Position numbers and translations under genes: made by a program
Shown: positions 54,246 to 63,476 of the stretch, piece after piece
Position numbering within the stretch: the stretch's first letter is position 1
Layout of the letters: every line of letters begins with the position of its first letter
Assembly (NCBI GenBank): GCA_951813285.1
Contig: OX638355.1
Location: forward strand, 1,488,653 to 1,552,652
Origin: Terriglobia bacterium
Lineage (GTDB): Bacteria; Acidobacteriota; Terriglobia; Versatilivoradales; Versatilivoraceae
Direction of reading: 5' to 3'
Length of the DNA: 64,000 nt
The notes under the pieces: generated by a model
The model's input: the letters and a program-made list of their open reading frames with translations, nothing else
Told to the model about the DNA's origin: nothing
Database searches by the model: none

Positions 54246-55118
54246 CTACCGGGCTTCGATTTCGTCGTAGTGGGTCCGGTCCTTGGTAATTCCCTTGGAT
54301 CGGAGCACCTCTTCAACAAACTTGATCATGATCGGGGGACCTGCGAGGTAGGCGTGAGCGCCCGTAGGTCCCTCGATGCGCTTGTCCAGGGGTATTTGGA
54401 CATAACCGGTCTCTCCTTCCCAGTTGTCTTCCGGTCGAGGATGGGACAGGGCGGGGATGTAGTGAAACCGGGGCTTGCTCTTGTCCCAGGCTAGGAAGCG
54501 GTCGTGAAGAAAGAGATCGCGCTTGCTTCGAACGCCGAAGAAGAAGTAGATCTCGTTGTTCTTGTCGAATTCCCTTTCAAAAAAATATTCCAGCAGGGAA
54601 ACGAAGGGCGCCGCGCCCGAGCCGCCGGCCACAATGACGATGGGCTCGCCAGTGTCGGCGCGCAGGTAGAGATCTCCCATGGGCTCGGTGATTTCGAGCA
54701 CATCCCCCATTCTCAGGTGCTGGTGTACGAAGCTGGACGCGATCCCCGGGGGAACATCCTTGTCGCGAGGGGGACGGGCCCACTTGATGATCAAGTCGAA
54801 CCGGGGCAGCTTGCTGGAGCTGGAGGCGAAGGAATATGGACGCAAGACCTGTTCGTGTTTGGTGCCGTACTTCTGGTTCCACTGCTTGATATAGTACTCC
54901 GGAATGCTGACAAAGACGTATTGTCCGGGGGTGAAGGAGAATCCCTCGGACTCTTCCAACTCCATTCCGACCCGGCGCACGTCATGCGTCAGGTCTTCGA
55001 TCTTGACCACTTTGGCTCGATAGTCGAACTGGGCCTGAAGTGTTCCGACCAGTGCAATCGCCGTCACCGCGAGCACACCGGCCACGCGCTTCGCAGTCTT
55101 TGGAATTCCGTTTCTCAT
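54246..55118 (-). CDS. NqrF-like FAD/NAD(P)H oxidoreductase, ferredoxin domain absent
   Basis: A 290-residue protein with a hydrophobic N-terminus (VAGVLAVTAIALVGTLQAQ), a signal or membrane anchor, then a ferredoxin-NADP reductase fold. FAD-binding LRPYSFASSSSKL, NAD-binding VIVAGGSGAAPFVSLLEYF, and YLAGPPIMIKFVEEVLRSKG with a near-terminal THYDEIEA resemble the C-terminal half of NqrF. The [2Fe-2S] domain of NqrF is lacking and no other nqr gene is nearby. The frame extends to 55199, but ATG 55118 gives the leader peptide. The stop is 34 bases from the proposed pabB start, so they may be co-transcribed. The electron acceptor is unknown. Confidence 0.78.
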   Translation of the reverse strand: MRNGIPKTAKRVAGVLAVTAIALVGTLQAQFDYRAKVVKIEDLTHDVRRVGMELEESEGFSFTPGQYVFVSIPEYYIKQWNQKYGTKHEQVLRPYSFASSSSKLPRFDLIIKWARPPRDKDVPPGIASSFVHQHLRMGDVLEITEPMGDLYLRADTGEPIVIVAGGSGAAPFVSLLEYFFEREFDKNNEIYFFFGVRSKRDLFLHDRFLAWDKSKPRFHYIPALSHPRPEDNWEGETGYVQIPLDKRIEGPTGAHAYLAGPPIMIKFVEEVLRSKGITKDRTHYDEIEAR

Positions 55119-55269
55119 TCCTTGATCACCTGAAAAGCCTTGCTCTTGCGAGGGTCGTTCTTCCCTGTCGGGTCGATCGCCGGTCCGTTCGGTCTTCAAA
55201 AGGGGCTGCCGGCAACTCCGTCACCCGATTCAGTTCAGGCTACTGTGATCCCGGGAGCGAGTCAAGTTG

Positions 55270-55293
55270 TAATGGGTTACACGTAATGGGTTA
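55270..55293. promoter_or_regulatory. Direct repeat, possible operator
   Basis: TAATGGGTTA occurs at 55270-55279 and 55284-55293, a 14-base period, about 50 bases before the dehydrogenase ATG and in the divergent spacer. It could be a regulator site; no regulator gene is adjacent. Confidence 0.3.
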
Positions 55294-55343
55294 AACTGTG
55301 AGTCCCGAACCGTTGTGGGTTTCAACCGCCTCTGGAGACGTCG

Positions 55344-56387
55344 ATGCCGGAATTCATGCAAGCCGTGGTGTTTCATGCTCCCTGGGACATGAAGCTGGAG
55401 AGACTGCCCAAGCCGGAAGCGGCGCCAGGAGAGGTCCTGGTCAAGATGAATGCGGTCGGTATCTGCGGCAGCGACGTCCATGGGTTCACCGGGGAGAGCG
55501 GCCGGCGGGCGCCCGGCATGGTCATGGGGCACGAGGCTGCCGGCGAGGTGGTTGCCCGGGGAGAGGGCGTCCGCTCTCCGGCAATAGGCGACCCTGTGAC
55601 CATCTACAATATCATCGCCCATGCGCCCCCGGACCCCGATGAGGGAGACCCCTCCTTCCTCAACAAGAAGATGATCGGCGTCAACCTGGCCAAGCGCGGA
55701 GCCATGGCCGAGTTCCTGGCGGTTCCGGCAGAGAACGCAATTCCGCTTCCTTCGGGGATTCCGCCCGAAATCGGACTCCTGGCCGAACCCTTGGCCGTGG
55801 TGACCCGTGGGTGGCGGCGTTTGGAGAGGCTTGGGGTGCATCCCGCGCGGCTGGCCATCGTCGGCGCCGGGACCATCGGGCTGGCGGCAGTCCTGATGGC
55901 GCGTGCCAGGGAACTCTCCCGGACGGTGGTGCTGGACACGGTGGCCGAGAAGGCCGGTCGCGCCGCCGAGTTCGGGGCTCGGGCCGTTCCGGTGGCTTCC
56001 TCCGGAGACCCGGCCGGGGAAGCGCGGAAAGTCGAATCCCTCCTGGCGGGAAGACCGGAGGTTGTGATCGATGCCGTCGGGACGCGGGAGTCGTTCTCCC
56101 TGTGCCTGTCCCTGGTGGAAGCCGGAGGAACTCTTCTGCTGATCGGGAATCTTGCCAAGGAAGTCTCATTGCCGTTGCAGGATGCGGTCAGCAACGAGGT
56201 GTGCCTGGTCGGGACCTACGGTTTTGATCGGAGCGACTTTGCGAAGGCTGTCGCCATTCTGCCCGACATCAAGTCGGAGTTGGCAACCTTCATCGAGGGT
56301 CGCTGTCGCCTGAATGAAACCCCTCGAGTCATGACCTCCCTGGCCAGGGGTGAGAGCCAAGCCCTCAAGACCGTCATTACCTTCTGA
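55344..56387 (+). CDS. Zinc-type alcohol dehydrogenase-like protein lacking the structural zinc lobe
   Basis: A 347-residue medium-chain dehydrogenase/reductase. The N-terminal GroES-like domain has VKMNAVGICGSDVHGFTGES (catalytic zinc Cys), VMGHEAAGEVVARGEGV (GHE) and later LLAEPLAVVTRGW. The Rossmann domain has LAIVGAGTIGLAAVLMARAR. The four closely spaced cysteines of the structural zinc loop are absent: that region reads NIIAHAPPDPDEGDPSFL. The catalytic zinc site appears intact, resembling sorbitol/threonine dehydrogenase relatives (some of which also lack this zinc). Substrate unknown, probably a polyol or sugar. It is convergent with the PSD1-type gene, 12 bases apart. Confidence 0.85.
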   Translation: MPEFMQAVVFHAPWDMKLERLPKPEAAPGEVLVKMNAVGICGSDVHGFTGESGRRAPGMVMGHEAAGEVVARGEGVRSPAIGDPVTIYNIIAHAPPDPDEGDPSFLNKKMIGVNLAKRGAMAEFLAVPAENAIPLPSGIPPEIGLLAEPLAVVTRGWRRLERLGVHPARLAIVGAGTIGLAAVLMARARELSRTVVLDTVAEKAGRAAEFGARAVPVASSGDPAGEARKVESLLAGRPEVVIDAVGTRESFSLCLSLVEAGGTLLLIGNLAKEVSLPLQDAVSNEVCLVGTYGFDRSDFAKAVAILPDIKSELATFIEGRCRLNETPRVMTSLARGESQALKTVITF

Positions 56388-56399
56388 GGTGAAGCCGAG

Positions 56400-58748
56400 C
56401 TAGTCGATACGGACAAACTCTTCGAGGTTGAACAGACTCAGGCAGAGACGGGCGAGTGCTGCGGTTTGCGGAGGATCTAGCGAACCCGGACCCTCCCGGA
56501 GGGATCCATTTTCGGGCAGAGATTGATTTTTCGAGGCCGGTCGATTCAACCGGTTCAGCGCTTCCTGTTTCTCTTCATCCTTGGGAGCCCGCGCCAAGGT
56601 CAGTTGCCAAGCCAGATCGATCTGGCGGGAGGGGTCATTCCCCGCCTCTCGCACCAGACGGGAAGCCAAATTGCGGGCCTGCTGGTAAAGGCCCTTGTGG
56701 TTCAGTTTCCAGAAAGCTGGAGGACTTTCGTTGGCGGCATCCTTGGCAGGGCAGCCGTTGAAGGCCGGGGCGGCAGTCGTATGTTGGAACCCTGGAGGCG
56801 CGCGTCGAGTCAGAAGGTAGACCCCGCGCCGCCGGCCCGCCGCTGGATCGTCCGAGGTAGGCCAGCGGGTCTTCATTCGAGGGGTGGTTCCTTCGACTTC
56901 CGCCAGGGGCGGGATTGCCGGCCGACCCGCCATCTTCAGATTCAGGGCCCCTGACACCTGGTGGATGGCATCCCAAACGGCGGCGCCTTCCAACCTGCGC
57001 GGGTTCATGCGCCACCAGTAGCGATTGGAGGGATCTTGCCGCCGGTGGCCGGCCGTGGAAAAACGACTGTCCCTTCGATAGGTGTCCGACAGCATGATCA
57101 GCCGGTGCAGGGACTTCACGCTCCAACCCTGATCCACGAACCGGCAGGCGAGCCAATCCAGCAGTTCCCGATGGGCGGGGGAGTCGCCCCGGGGACCGAA
57201 GTCGTCGGCAGTGCGCACCAGGCCTTGTCCGAAGTGACCCTGCCAGATGCGGTTTACCATGACCCGGGCCGTCAGGGGATGGCTTGGCCGAGTCAGCCAG
57301 AGGGCCAGTTGCTTGCGGTAGTGGTGGCCATTGGGTTCCCGGAACATCTTGGCAGGGACGGCGTCATGCCTGAGGGCCAGGGGCAGACCGGGGTGGACGA
57401 GGTCTTTCTTGCGTGCCGGCTCCCCGCGGTTCAGAAGGTGGGTTTCAGGAATCAACTCCGTCTTCACTCCACCCAGCACCGTGGCTGACGGCACATCGTA
57501 AAACCCATCGTAGTCAACCTTGTGCGCCAATCCCTTGGCAGGAATAGCCACGGCCGCCTTGGCCAGTTTTCGCGTCAACTCCCGGTGGCGTTCGGTCTCT
57601 TCAGAAGAAAGGTGCTCTTCAATATTCAGCTCGCGGTGCCATTGGGCCAAGGGAGCCGCCAATTCCGTCTCTCGGGCGGATCGCGCTTCCACGGGAATCT
57701 CGTAGGCGTGAACCACTTCCGAGGGATAGTCCCGTTTCCTGGTTTCGACGACTCGATCCCTGACCTGCCTTGCAAACCGCAGGTAAGCGTCTCTGGCTTC
57801 CACCAGAGCAATCGCCATATGGTAGGCTTCGTCGCGGTGGCCCAGGGTGGTCGAGGCCACGACCGGAATGGTTGAGGGCCGGCTGGCGGCAAAGATCGCT
57901 TGCAGCCCGAAGTAGTCTTCCTGGGAGAAAGGGTCGGATCGGTGGTCGTGGCAACGGGCGCACTTCAGGGTCAACCCGAGGAATGTGGACGCCGTCTTGT
58001 CTACGACTTCGGTCAGCCAGCGGTAACGCGCGACTTCGGCATCCAGTTGCCCCCCGCGGCCTGCCGGCCCAAGGGCGAAAATGGTGGTTCCTATCCAGGC
58101 TTCCAGGTGCTCCAGCTTCTCGGGAGAGAGGTCGTAGAAGCCTTCCAGTTCGAGGTTGTTCGGAAAGAGCTCGTCTCCGGCGATCTGCTCCTGGACGAAG
58201 CGGTCGTAGGGCTTGTCGTCGTTGAAGGACTTGATCGCGTAGTCCCGATAGCGCCAGGCGTTGGGATGGTAGTCCTCGGTGTCGGATCTGCTGTCGGCGT
58301 ACCCGACGACATTCAGCCAATGCTGCCCCCAGCGTTCCCCGTAACGGGGCGATTCGAGCAGTTCCTCGATGAGCTTTTCGTAGGCATCGGGTGAGTCGTC
58401 CCGCAGGAAGCGCTCGGCTTGGGCGGGAGTCGGAGGCAGGCCCCACAGATCGAAGGTGGCGCGGCGCAACAGGACCGACTTGGCGGCAGCGGGACCTGGC
58501 TCGAGACGCTTCTCCCTCAGCTTCGCCAGCACGAACGCATCGATGGAGTTGGAAGGCTGGTTCCCGTCCCTTGGCTGGGGGACTTCGGGCCGCCGGAGTC
58601 TTTGGAAGGACCACCAGGAAGCCTTGCGGGCGCCGGGACGCGAGGCGACAGAGGGAGTGGAGGACTCTGCCCAGTTCTGTGATAGCAGGGCGGCCAGAGT
58701 GATGGTCGCCGCAGCCGCAACTGCCTGCCGGTAGATGCCGTGCCGCAT
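56400..58748 (-). CDS. PSCyt2 (DUF1549)-PSD1 (DUF1553) protein without the PSCyt1 domain
   Basis: A 782-residue exported protein. The leader (AVAAAATITLAALLSQ) is followed by DUF1549/PSCyt2 (about 65-275: NSIDAFVLAKLREKRLEPGP, RRATFDLWGLPPTPAQAERF, then CARCHDH at 263-269, a c-haem-type CxxCH) and DUF1553/PSD1 (about 480-740: LALWLTRPSHPLTARVMVNR, IWQGHFGQGLVRTADDFG). It lacks the N-terminal PSCyt1 cytochrome domain present in its close paralogue at 60864-63476; the two are near-identical in places, e.g. DKPYDRFVQEQIAGDELFPN. Function of the family is unknown; linked to periplasmic sugar or polymer catabolism by context. GGGAG precedes ATG 58748. Last gene of the cluster. Confidence 0.88.
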   Translation of the reverse strand: MRHGIYRQAVAAAATITLAALLSQNWAESSTPSVASRPGARKASWWSFQRLRRPEVPQPRDGNQPSNSIDAFVLAKLREKRLEPGPAAAKSVLLRRATFDLWGLPPTPAQAERFLRDDSPDAYEKLIEELLESPRYGERWGQHWLNVVGYADSRSDTEDYHPNAWRYRDYAIKSFNDDKPYDRFVQEQIAGDELFPNNLELEGFYDLSPEKLEHLEAWIGTTIFALGPAGRGGQLDAEVARYRWLTEVVDKTASTFLGLTLKCARCHDHRSDPFSQEDYFGLQAIFAASRPSTIPVVASTTLGHRDEAYHMAIALVEARDAYLRFARQVRDRVVETRKRDYPSEVVHAYEIPVEARSARETELAAPLAQWHRELNIEEHLSSEETERHRELTRKLAKAAVAIPAKGLAHKVDYDGFYDVPSATVLGGVKTELIPETHLLNRGEPARKKDLVHPGLPLALRHDAVPAKMFREPNGHHYRKQLALWLTRPSHPLTARVMVNRIWQGHFGQGLVRTADDFGPRGDSPAHRELLDWLACRFVDQGWSVKSLHRLIMLSDTYRRDSRFSTAGHRRQDPSNRYWWRMNPRRLEGAAVWDAIHQVSGALNLKMAGRPAIPPLAEVEGTTPRMKTRWPTSDDPAAGRRRGVYLLTRRAPPGFQHTTAAPAFNGCPAKDAANESPPAFWKLNHKGLYQQARNLASRLVREAGNDPSRQIDLAWQLTLARAPKDEEKQEALNRLNRPASKNQSLPENGSLREGPGSLDPPQTAALARLCLSLFNLEEFVRID

Positions 58749-58782
58749 TCCGGGTGACTCCCTGGGCTCGGAAACGGGGGTT

Positions 58783-59289
58783 TCAGGGGGAGGGGGTCCG
58801 CTGCAACCTGAAGTCGGAGCGGCTCCAGTGCCGCTTTTTCCGCCGCTCCTGGAAAATGAAGTACACGGCGCCATCCTTCGGGGACAGGTAGACTCTCATG
58901 GTTCCGTCCCAGAGGTGCTTCTCCTCCTGATAGCGGGCCATGCCCGTCTGGCTGAATTGACGCTCCTTGGCAGGGGCCAGCTTGACCGCCGTAGAACGGA
59001 GCAGGTGCGTCCCCACCAACGGAACCTCGGCGGAATCCAGCGCCGGATCCTGTCCGGCCGCCTCCCTGACCATCGCCTTGACCGTCCCGTTCAACGAGAA
59101 AATCAGCCTGCGGGCCGGCGCCTCGCCCTTGACTTCCAGGCGATAGCGGGCAGCCGGCAGCCGGTTGCCGTCGGCTGTGGCAAGGGCCACGGGTATCCGC
59201 ATTCTCCCCTCGTAGAAAAAGGGCTCCTCGTCGGCTGCGAGCAGCACGGCCGGGAAGAGCAGGAGTAAACAAAGAGCTGGGAAACGCAT
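58783..59289 (-). CDS. Small secreted protein of unknown function in the PSCyt/DUF1501 cluster
   Basis: A 168-residue protein, not recognised. A signal peptide (MRFPALCLLLLFPAVLLAA) precedes a soluble domain with predicted beta character: GRMRIPVALATADGNRLPAA, RYRLEVKGEAPARRLIFSL and TMRVYLSPKDGAVYFIFQE. No cysteines remain after cleavage. It sits 34 bases before the PSD1-type gene and 65 bases after the DUF1501 gene, on the same strand, so it is probably part of the same operon and the same periplasmic process. The frame is open for 18 codons upstream, but the signal peptide sets the start. Confidence 0.6.
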   Translation of the reverse strand: MRFPALCLLLLFPAVLLAADEEPFFYEGRMRIPVALATADGNRLPAARYRLEVKGEAPARRLIFSLNGTVKAMVREAAGQDPALDSAEVPLVGTHLLRSTAVKLAPAKERQFSQTGMARYQEEKHLWDGTMRVYLSPKDGAVYFIFQERRKKRHWSRSDFRLQRTPSP

Positions 59290-59354
59290 CGAGTTAATTT
59301 TAGTTGGAACCGATGGATCGACCGCGCCGGCGCCGGTCCGCACTTTGGAGCCGG

Positions 59355-60809
59355 TTAGCCGGCCAGCAGCCGTTTGGCCACGCTGTGGTTCCCGTCCTCT
59401 CCGACGCCGGTCAGGCGTTTTTCCAGTCCGGAAACCTTGACGTTCAGCTTGCGGTGGTCCAGTCCCAGCAGTTCGAGCATGGTGGCATGCATGTCGTGGA
59501 CATGGACCTTGTCTTCGGCGGCGTAGAAACCAAGCTCATCGGTGGCCCCGATGGCCTTGCCTCCCTTGATGCCCCCTCCGGCCATGACCACCGAGAAGCC
59601 GTAGGGGCTGTGGTCCCGCCCCTCCTTGCCCTGCATGATGGGGGTGCGCCCGAACTCGCCGGTTAGAACCACCAGGGTGCTCTCCAGCATGCCCCTTTGT
59701 TTCAGGTCCGCCAGAAGACCGGCCACCGGGCCATCCGTCTTTATGGCATTTTCACGATGGTTCTTGTCGCACTCTCCGTGCCCGTCCCAGTCGCTGTTGT
59801 AGAGGTGGACAAAGCGAACGCCGCGCTCGACCATCCTGCGCGACAGCAGGCACATCCTTCCGAAGTTGGCGGTCTCCTTGGTGTCCAGGCCGTACAACTT
59901 GTTGATGTGCTTGGGTTCCCGGCTCAGGTCGATCAATTCGGGACCGGCCATCTGCATGCGGAATGCCAATTCGTAGTTCTTGATCCGAGCCGCCAGGCTG
60001 CTGTCGTCCGGGCGGTCGGCCAGGTGCCGCTGGTTCCATTGCTTCAGCTGGCTCAGGATGGCCTGTTGGTTCTCCCGAGTGACCAGGCCGGGAGGCTGCA
60101 GATTCTCCAGGGCCGCTCCCTGGGTGGAAAGCACGGTGCCCTGGTAGACGGCCGGCAGGAAGCCCGATCCGATCACCGACTTGCTATTGCGCATGTAGTC
60201 GTCGGCCATCACCAGGTAGGCCGGCAGATTGTCGGTTTCGCTGCCCAGGCCGTACAGCATCCAGGCCCCCATGCTGGGTTGTCCCATCAGCAGGGACCCC
60301 GTGTGGATGATGGTGATGGCGGGACCGTGGATGAAGGACTCGTGGTAGCAGGAGCGGATGACCGCAAGGTCGTCGGCGAATTGCGAGAGCTTCGGAAACA
60401 GGTCGGAGATTTCCAGCCCGGACTGGCCGTGCTTCTTGAAAACACGCCGCGTCCCCATCAGCTTGGATTCATCCGCCTTGATCTGGGCCAGACCGATGCC
60501 CTTTTTCAAGTAACTGGGAGGAAGATACTGGCCGTCATGTTTCTGCAACTCGGGCTTGGGATCGAAGGTTTCAAGTTGGCTGGGACCACCTTGCAGAAAG
60601 ATGAAGATGACGCTCTTGGCCTTGGCCGCGAAGTGGGGCGGCTTGACGCCCAGGGGATTGTAGGCCGCGGCGGCCGGGACATCGGCACCCGCCGATTCCG
60701 ACTGCAACATGCAGTTGAGGGCCAATCCGCCGAACCCCAGCCCGGAACGGGTCAGGAATTCACGCCGCGAACTGACGGTGGCGCGGCGGTTGCAGGAATA
60801 GGGATTCAT
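59355..60809 (-). CDS. DUF1501 protein, Tat-exported
   Basis: A 484-residue protein of the DUF1501 family (alkaline-phosphatase/sulfatase-like fold). The N-terminus has a twin-arginine signal, SRREFLTRSGLGFGGLALNC. Family segments are SVIFIFLQGGPSQLETFDPK, YHESFIHGPAITIIHTGSLL, RGVRFVHLYNSDWDGHGECD, LVVLTGEFGRTPIMQGKEGR and VHVHDMHATMLELLGLDH. These proteins are nearly always encoded next to PSCyt/PSD1 proteins, as here on both sides; their biochemical role is undetermined. Export folded through Tat suggests a bound metal or cofactor. Confidence 0.92.
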   Translation of the reverse strand: MNPYSCNRRATVSSRREFLTRSGLGFGGLALNCMLQSESAGADVPAAAAYNPLGVKPPHFAAKAKSVIFIFLQGGPSQLETFDPKPELQKHDGQYLPPSYLKKGIGLAQIKADESKLMGTRRVFKKHGQSGLEISDLFPKLSQFADDLAVIRSCYHESFIHGPAITIIHTGSLLMGQPSMGAWMLYGLGSETDNLPAYLVMADDYMRNSKSVIGSGFLPAVYQGTVLSTQGAALENLQPPGLVTRENQQAILSQLKQWNQRHLADRPDDSSLAARIKNYELAFRMQMAGPELIDLSREPKHINKLYGLDTKETANFGRMCLLSRRMVERGVRFVHLYNSDWDGHGECDKNHRENAIKTDGPVAGLLADLKQRGMLESTLVVLTGEFGRTPIMQGKEGRDHSPYGFSVVMAGGGIKGGKAIGATDELGFYAAEDKVHVHDMHATMLELLGLDHRKLNVKVSGLEKRLTGVGEDGNHSVAKRLLAG

Positions 60810-60863
60810 GGTTTTCCTCCCAAGCCGAGGAGATCCGGGTCGCGTTTCGGTTCCGCCCCGGTG

Positions 60864-63476
60864 TCAATCGATGTAGAAGAACTCGCTCAAGTTGAACATC
60901 GTCAGGCAAAGCTGAGTCAAGGCGTCCCTGTGCCCGGTCGTAGTATCGGTATCTTCGCCGGAGGGGTGCGATGCCTGACTTCCATTGCTTGAAGCCAGTT
61001 GTGACAAAAGCGTGATCGCCTCCTGCCTTTCTTCAGCCGACGGCGGCCGGGCCAGCACCAGCCGCCAAGCCAGGTCCACCTGGTCGCCGGGACTGGCGCC
61101 GGCTTCGCCAACCAGACGGTCAGCCAGCACTTGGGCCTGCCTGAAGGAGGCGTCGTTGTTCAGGGACCAGAGCGCCTGGGGGGCGACCGTCGTCACTTCC
61201 CGTCCGGCGCAGCTCACCGAGGAGTTGGGCACGTCGAACTTGTCGAACATGGGGAAGGTGAAGTTGCGTCGGGCCAGGATGTAGACGCCGCGGCGCCTGC
61301 CGGCGGCAGGGTCTTCCGAAACGGCCCACCAGGGCTTGATGCGCAGGGAACTCATTTCGACCTTGGAAAGCGGGGGAATGGCGGGCCGTCCTCCCATGGT
61401 CGAGTTCAGATTGCCGGCGACGGCATGCAGCGAATCCCACACCGCCTCCCCTTCCAGGCGGCGGCGGTTCATGCGCCAAAGGAAACGGTTTTCGGGATCG
61501 TGCTGCCGGTGGGTCGCGGTGGTGAATCGGCTGTCGCGCCGGTAGGCGTCCGAGAGCATGATCAACCGGTGCATTGACTTGACGCTCCATCCCCGGTCGA
61601 CGAACTCCGTGGCCAGCCAGTCCAGCAATTCGGGGTGGGAGGGTCGGTCGCCCTGGCGTCCGAAGTCGTTCGAGGTGCGGACGAGGCCTTGTCCGAAATG
61701 GCCCTGCCAGATGCGGTTGACCATGACCCGCGCCGTGAGCGGATGTGTGGGGCGTGTCAGCCAAAGCGCGAATTGTTTGCGGTAGCGCGGGCCGTGAGGA
61801 CCCATGGACAGCTTGTCGGGAACACTGCCGCCGCGCAGAACCGAGGGCAGCCCCGGCTGGACGATCTCTCTCTTCAGCGACAGCTCGCCGCGGTTCAACA
61901 GGTAGGTGTCCGGAACCAGCTCGGGCTTGAGGTGTCCCAGAACCGTAGCCGAGGGCACGTCGAAGAATCCGTCGTATTTCACCTGGTGCGAACCGTCCGT
62001 GAGCGGGACGTCCAGCGCGGCCCTGGCCAGCTTCCGGATGTAGTTCCCGTGGCGTTTCTTCTCCTCATCGGCCAGATGATCCTCGATCTTCATTTCCATG
62101 TAGAACTGGGTCAGCGGTGCGGCCAGCTCCAGCTCCCGGGCCGTACGCTCCTCCATGGGCACCTCGTAGGCGCGCACCACCTCGGGCGGGTAGTCCTTCT
62201 TCTTGATTGCGATAACCCTGTCCTTGACCTGCGTTTCGAACCTCTGGTAGGAGGCTCTGGCTTCGGCCAGGGCAATCATGCGGTGGTAGTCGTCACGGCG
62301 ATGACCGGTGGACATGCTGCTGACCACGGGGATGGTCTTGCGGGAACTGGCGGCGAAGACGGCCTGCAACTGAAAGTAATCCTTCTGAGTGAGGGGATCG
62401 AATTTGTGGTCGTGGCAGCGCGAGCACTCCAGGGTCAGCCCCATGAAGGCCGCCGCGGTGGTATCGACCGCGTCAGTGAGCCGTTCGTAGCGCAACCGTT
62501 CGGAATCCAGGTGGGATTCCTGGATTTCCGGTCCGAAGGTGTAGAGCGTGGTTCCGATCCTGGCTTCCATATGTTCCAGCTTTTCCGGGGAAATGTCGTA
62601 GAAACCCTCCATCTCCAGGTTGTTCGGAAAAAGCTCGTCCCCGGCGATCTGCTCCTGGACGAAGCGGTCGTAGGGCTTGTCTTCGTTGAAGGACTTGATC
62701 ACATAGTCCCGGTAGCGCCAGGCGTTCGGGTAAAAGACGTCGCCTTCAAACCCGGCGCTGTCGGCGTAGCGGACCACATCCAGCCAGTGCCGCCCCCAGC
62801 GTTCGCCATAGTGGGAGGAAGCCAGCAGCTCGTCGATCAGCTCTTCGAACGCGTCGGGGGAGGTGTTCCGCAGGAATCGGTCCGCCTGGGCCGGAGTCGG
62901 CGGCAGACCCACCAGGTCGAAGTAGGCCCGTCGAAGCAGGGTGGCCTTGTCGGCCGCCGGAGCCGGTTCGAGTCCCTTCTCCAGCAGCTTGGCCAGGATG
63001 AAGGCATCGACGGGATTGGACGGGGTCTCAGCCAGTTCGGGGAGAGGGGGACGCCGCGGCTTCTTCAACGACCACCAGGAGGGTTCCCCGGTCGCAGCGC
63101 CTGCTTCGGGGTATACGGCACCCGCTTCGATCCATTCCTTCAGGATGGCCAGGTCTCCCTGGGGCAAGGGCCGGCGGCTGTCGGGGGGCATCTTGGGTTC
63201 GCTCAGATGGGCGGCGGAACGGTAGAGCAGGCTCTGGGTGGCATCGCCCAAGACGACGGCCGGCCCGCGGCTGCCTCCTTTCAGCAGGGTCTCTCGTTGC
63301 CTCAGGTCCAGGCCCGACATCTGGCCGGCCCCGTGGCAGGAGAGGCAGTGCTTCTGCAGGATGGCATGAGCCGCCCGGGCGGCGGAATCGGGGGCGGCAT
63401 GGACCAGGCAAGGAATTCCCAGGATAGCCAGGACTGCAAGACATTGAACGGTTCGCACCGGAAGCCGGCCTCGCAT
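60864..63476 (-). CDS. PSCyt1-PSCyt2 (DUF1549)-PSD1 (DUF1553) cytochrome-like protein
   Basis: An 870-residue exported protein with a signal peptide (TVQCLAVLAILGIPCLVHA). PSCyt1 (about 30-125) has CLSCH at 44-48 and the distal Met candidate in EPKMPPDSRRPL. DUF1549/PSCyt2 (about 155-365) has a second CxxCH, CSRCHDH, at 351-357. DUF1553/PSD1 follows (about 560-830) with KQFALWLTRPTHPLTARVMV and NRIWQGHFGQGLVRTSNDFG. Two haem-c sites imply redox function in the periplasm. It is first in the operon, followed by DUF1501, the small secreted protein and the PSCyt1-less paralogue. Confidence 0.92.
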   Translation of the reverse strand: MRGRLPVRTVQCLAVLAILGIPCLVHAAPDSAARAAHAILQKHCLSCHGAGQMSGLDLRQRETLLKGGSRGPAVVLGDATQSLLYRSAAHLSEPKMPPDSRRPLPQGDLAILKEWIEAGAVYPEAGAATGEPSWWSLKKPRRPPLPELAETPSNPVDAFILAKLLEKGLEPAPAADKATLLRRAYFDLVGLPPTPAQADRFLRNTSPDAFEELIDELLASSHYGERWGRHWLDVVRYADSAGFEGDVFYPNAWRYRDYVIKSFNEDKPYDRFVQEQIAGDELFPNNLEMEGFYDISPEKLEHMEARIGTTLYTFGPEIQESHLDSERLRYERLTDAVDTTAAAFMGLTLECSRCHDHKFDPLTQKDYFQLQAVFAASSRKTIPVVSSMSTGHRRDDYHRMIALAEARASYQRFETQVKDRVIAIKKKDYPPEVVRAYEVPMEERTARELELAAPLTQFYMEMKIEDHLADEEKKRHGNYIRKLARAALDVPLTDGSHQVKYDGFFDVPSATVLGHLKPELVPDTYLLNRGELSLKREIVQPGLPSVLRGGSVPDKLSMGPHGPRYRKQFALWLTRPTHPLTARVMVNRIWQGHFGQGLVRTSNDFGRQGDRPSHPELLDWLATEFVDRGWSVKSMHRLIMLSDAYRRDSRFTTATHRQHDPENRFLWRMNRRRLEGEAVWDSLHAVAGNLNSTMGGRPAIPPLSKVEMSSLRIKPWWAVSEDPAAGRRRGVYILARRNFTFPMFDKFDVPNSSVSCAGREVTTVAPQALWSLNNDASFRQAQVLADRLVGEAGASPGDQVDLAWRLVLARPPSAEERQEAITLLSQLASSNGSQASHPSGEDTDTTTGHRDALTQLCLTMFNLSEFFYID

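Noticed and set aside
52844-54289. A 481-codon plus-strand frame opposite pabB
   Set aside because: Antisense shadow of a gene with intact catalytic motifs.
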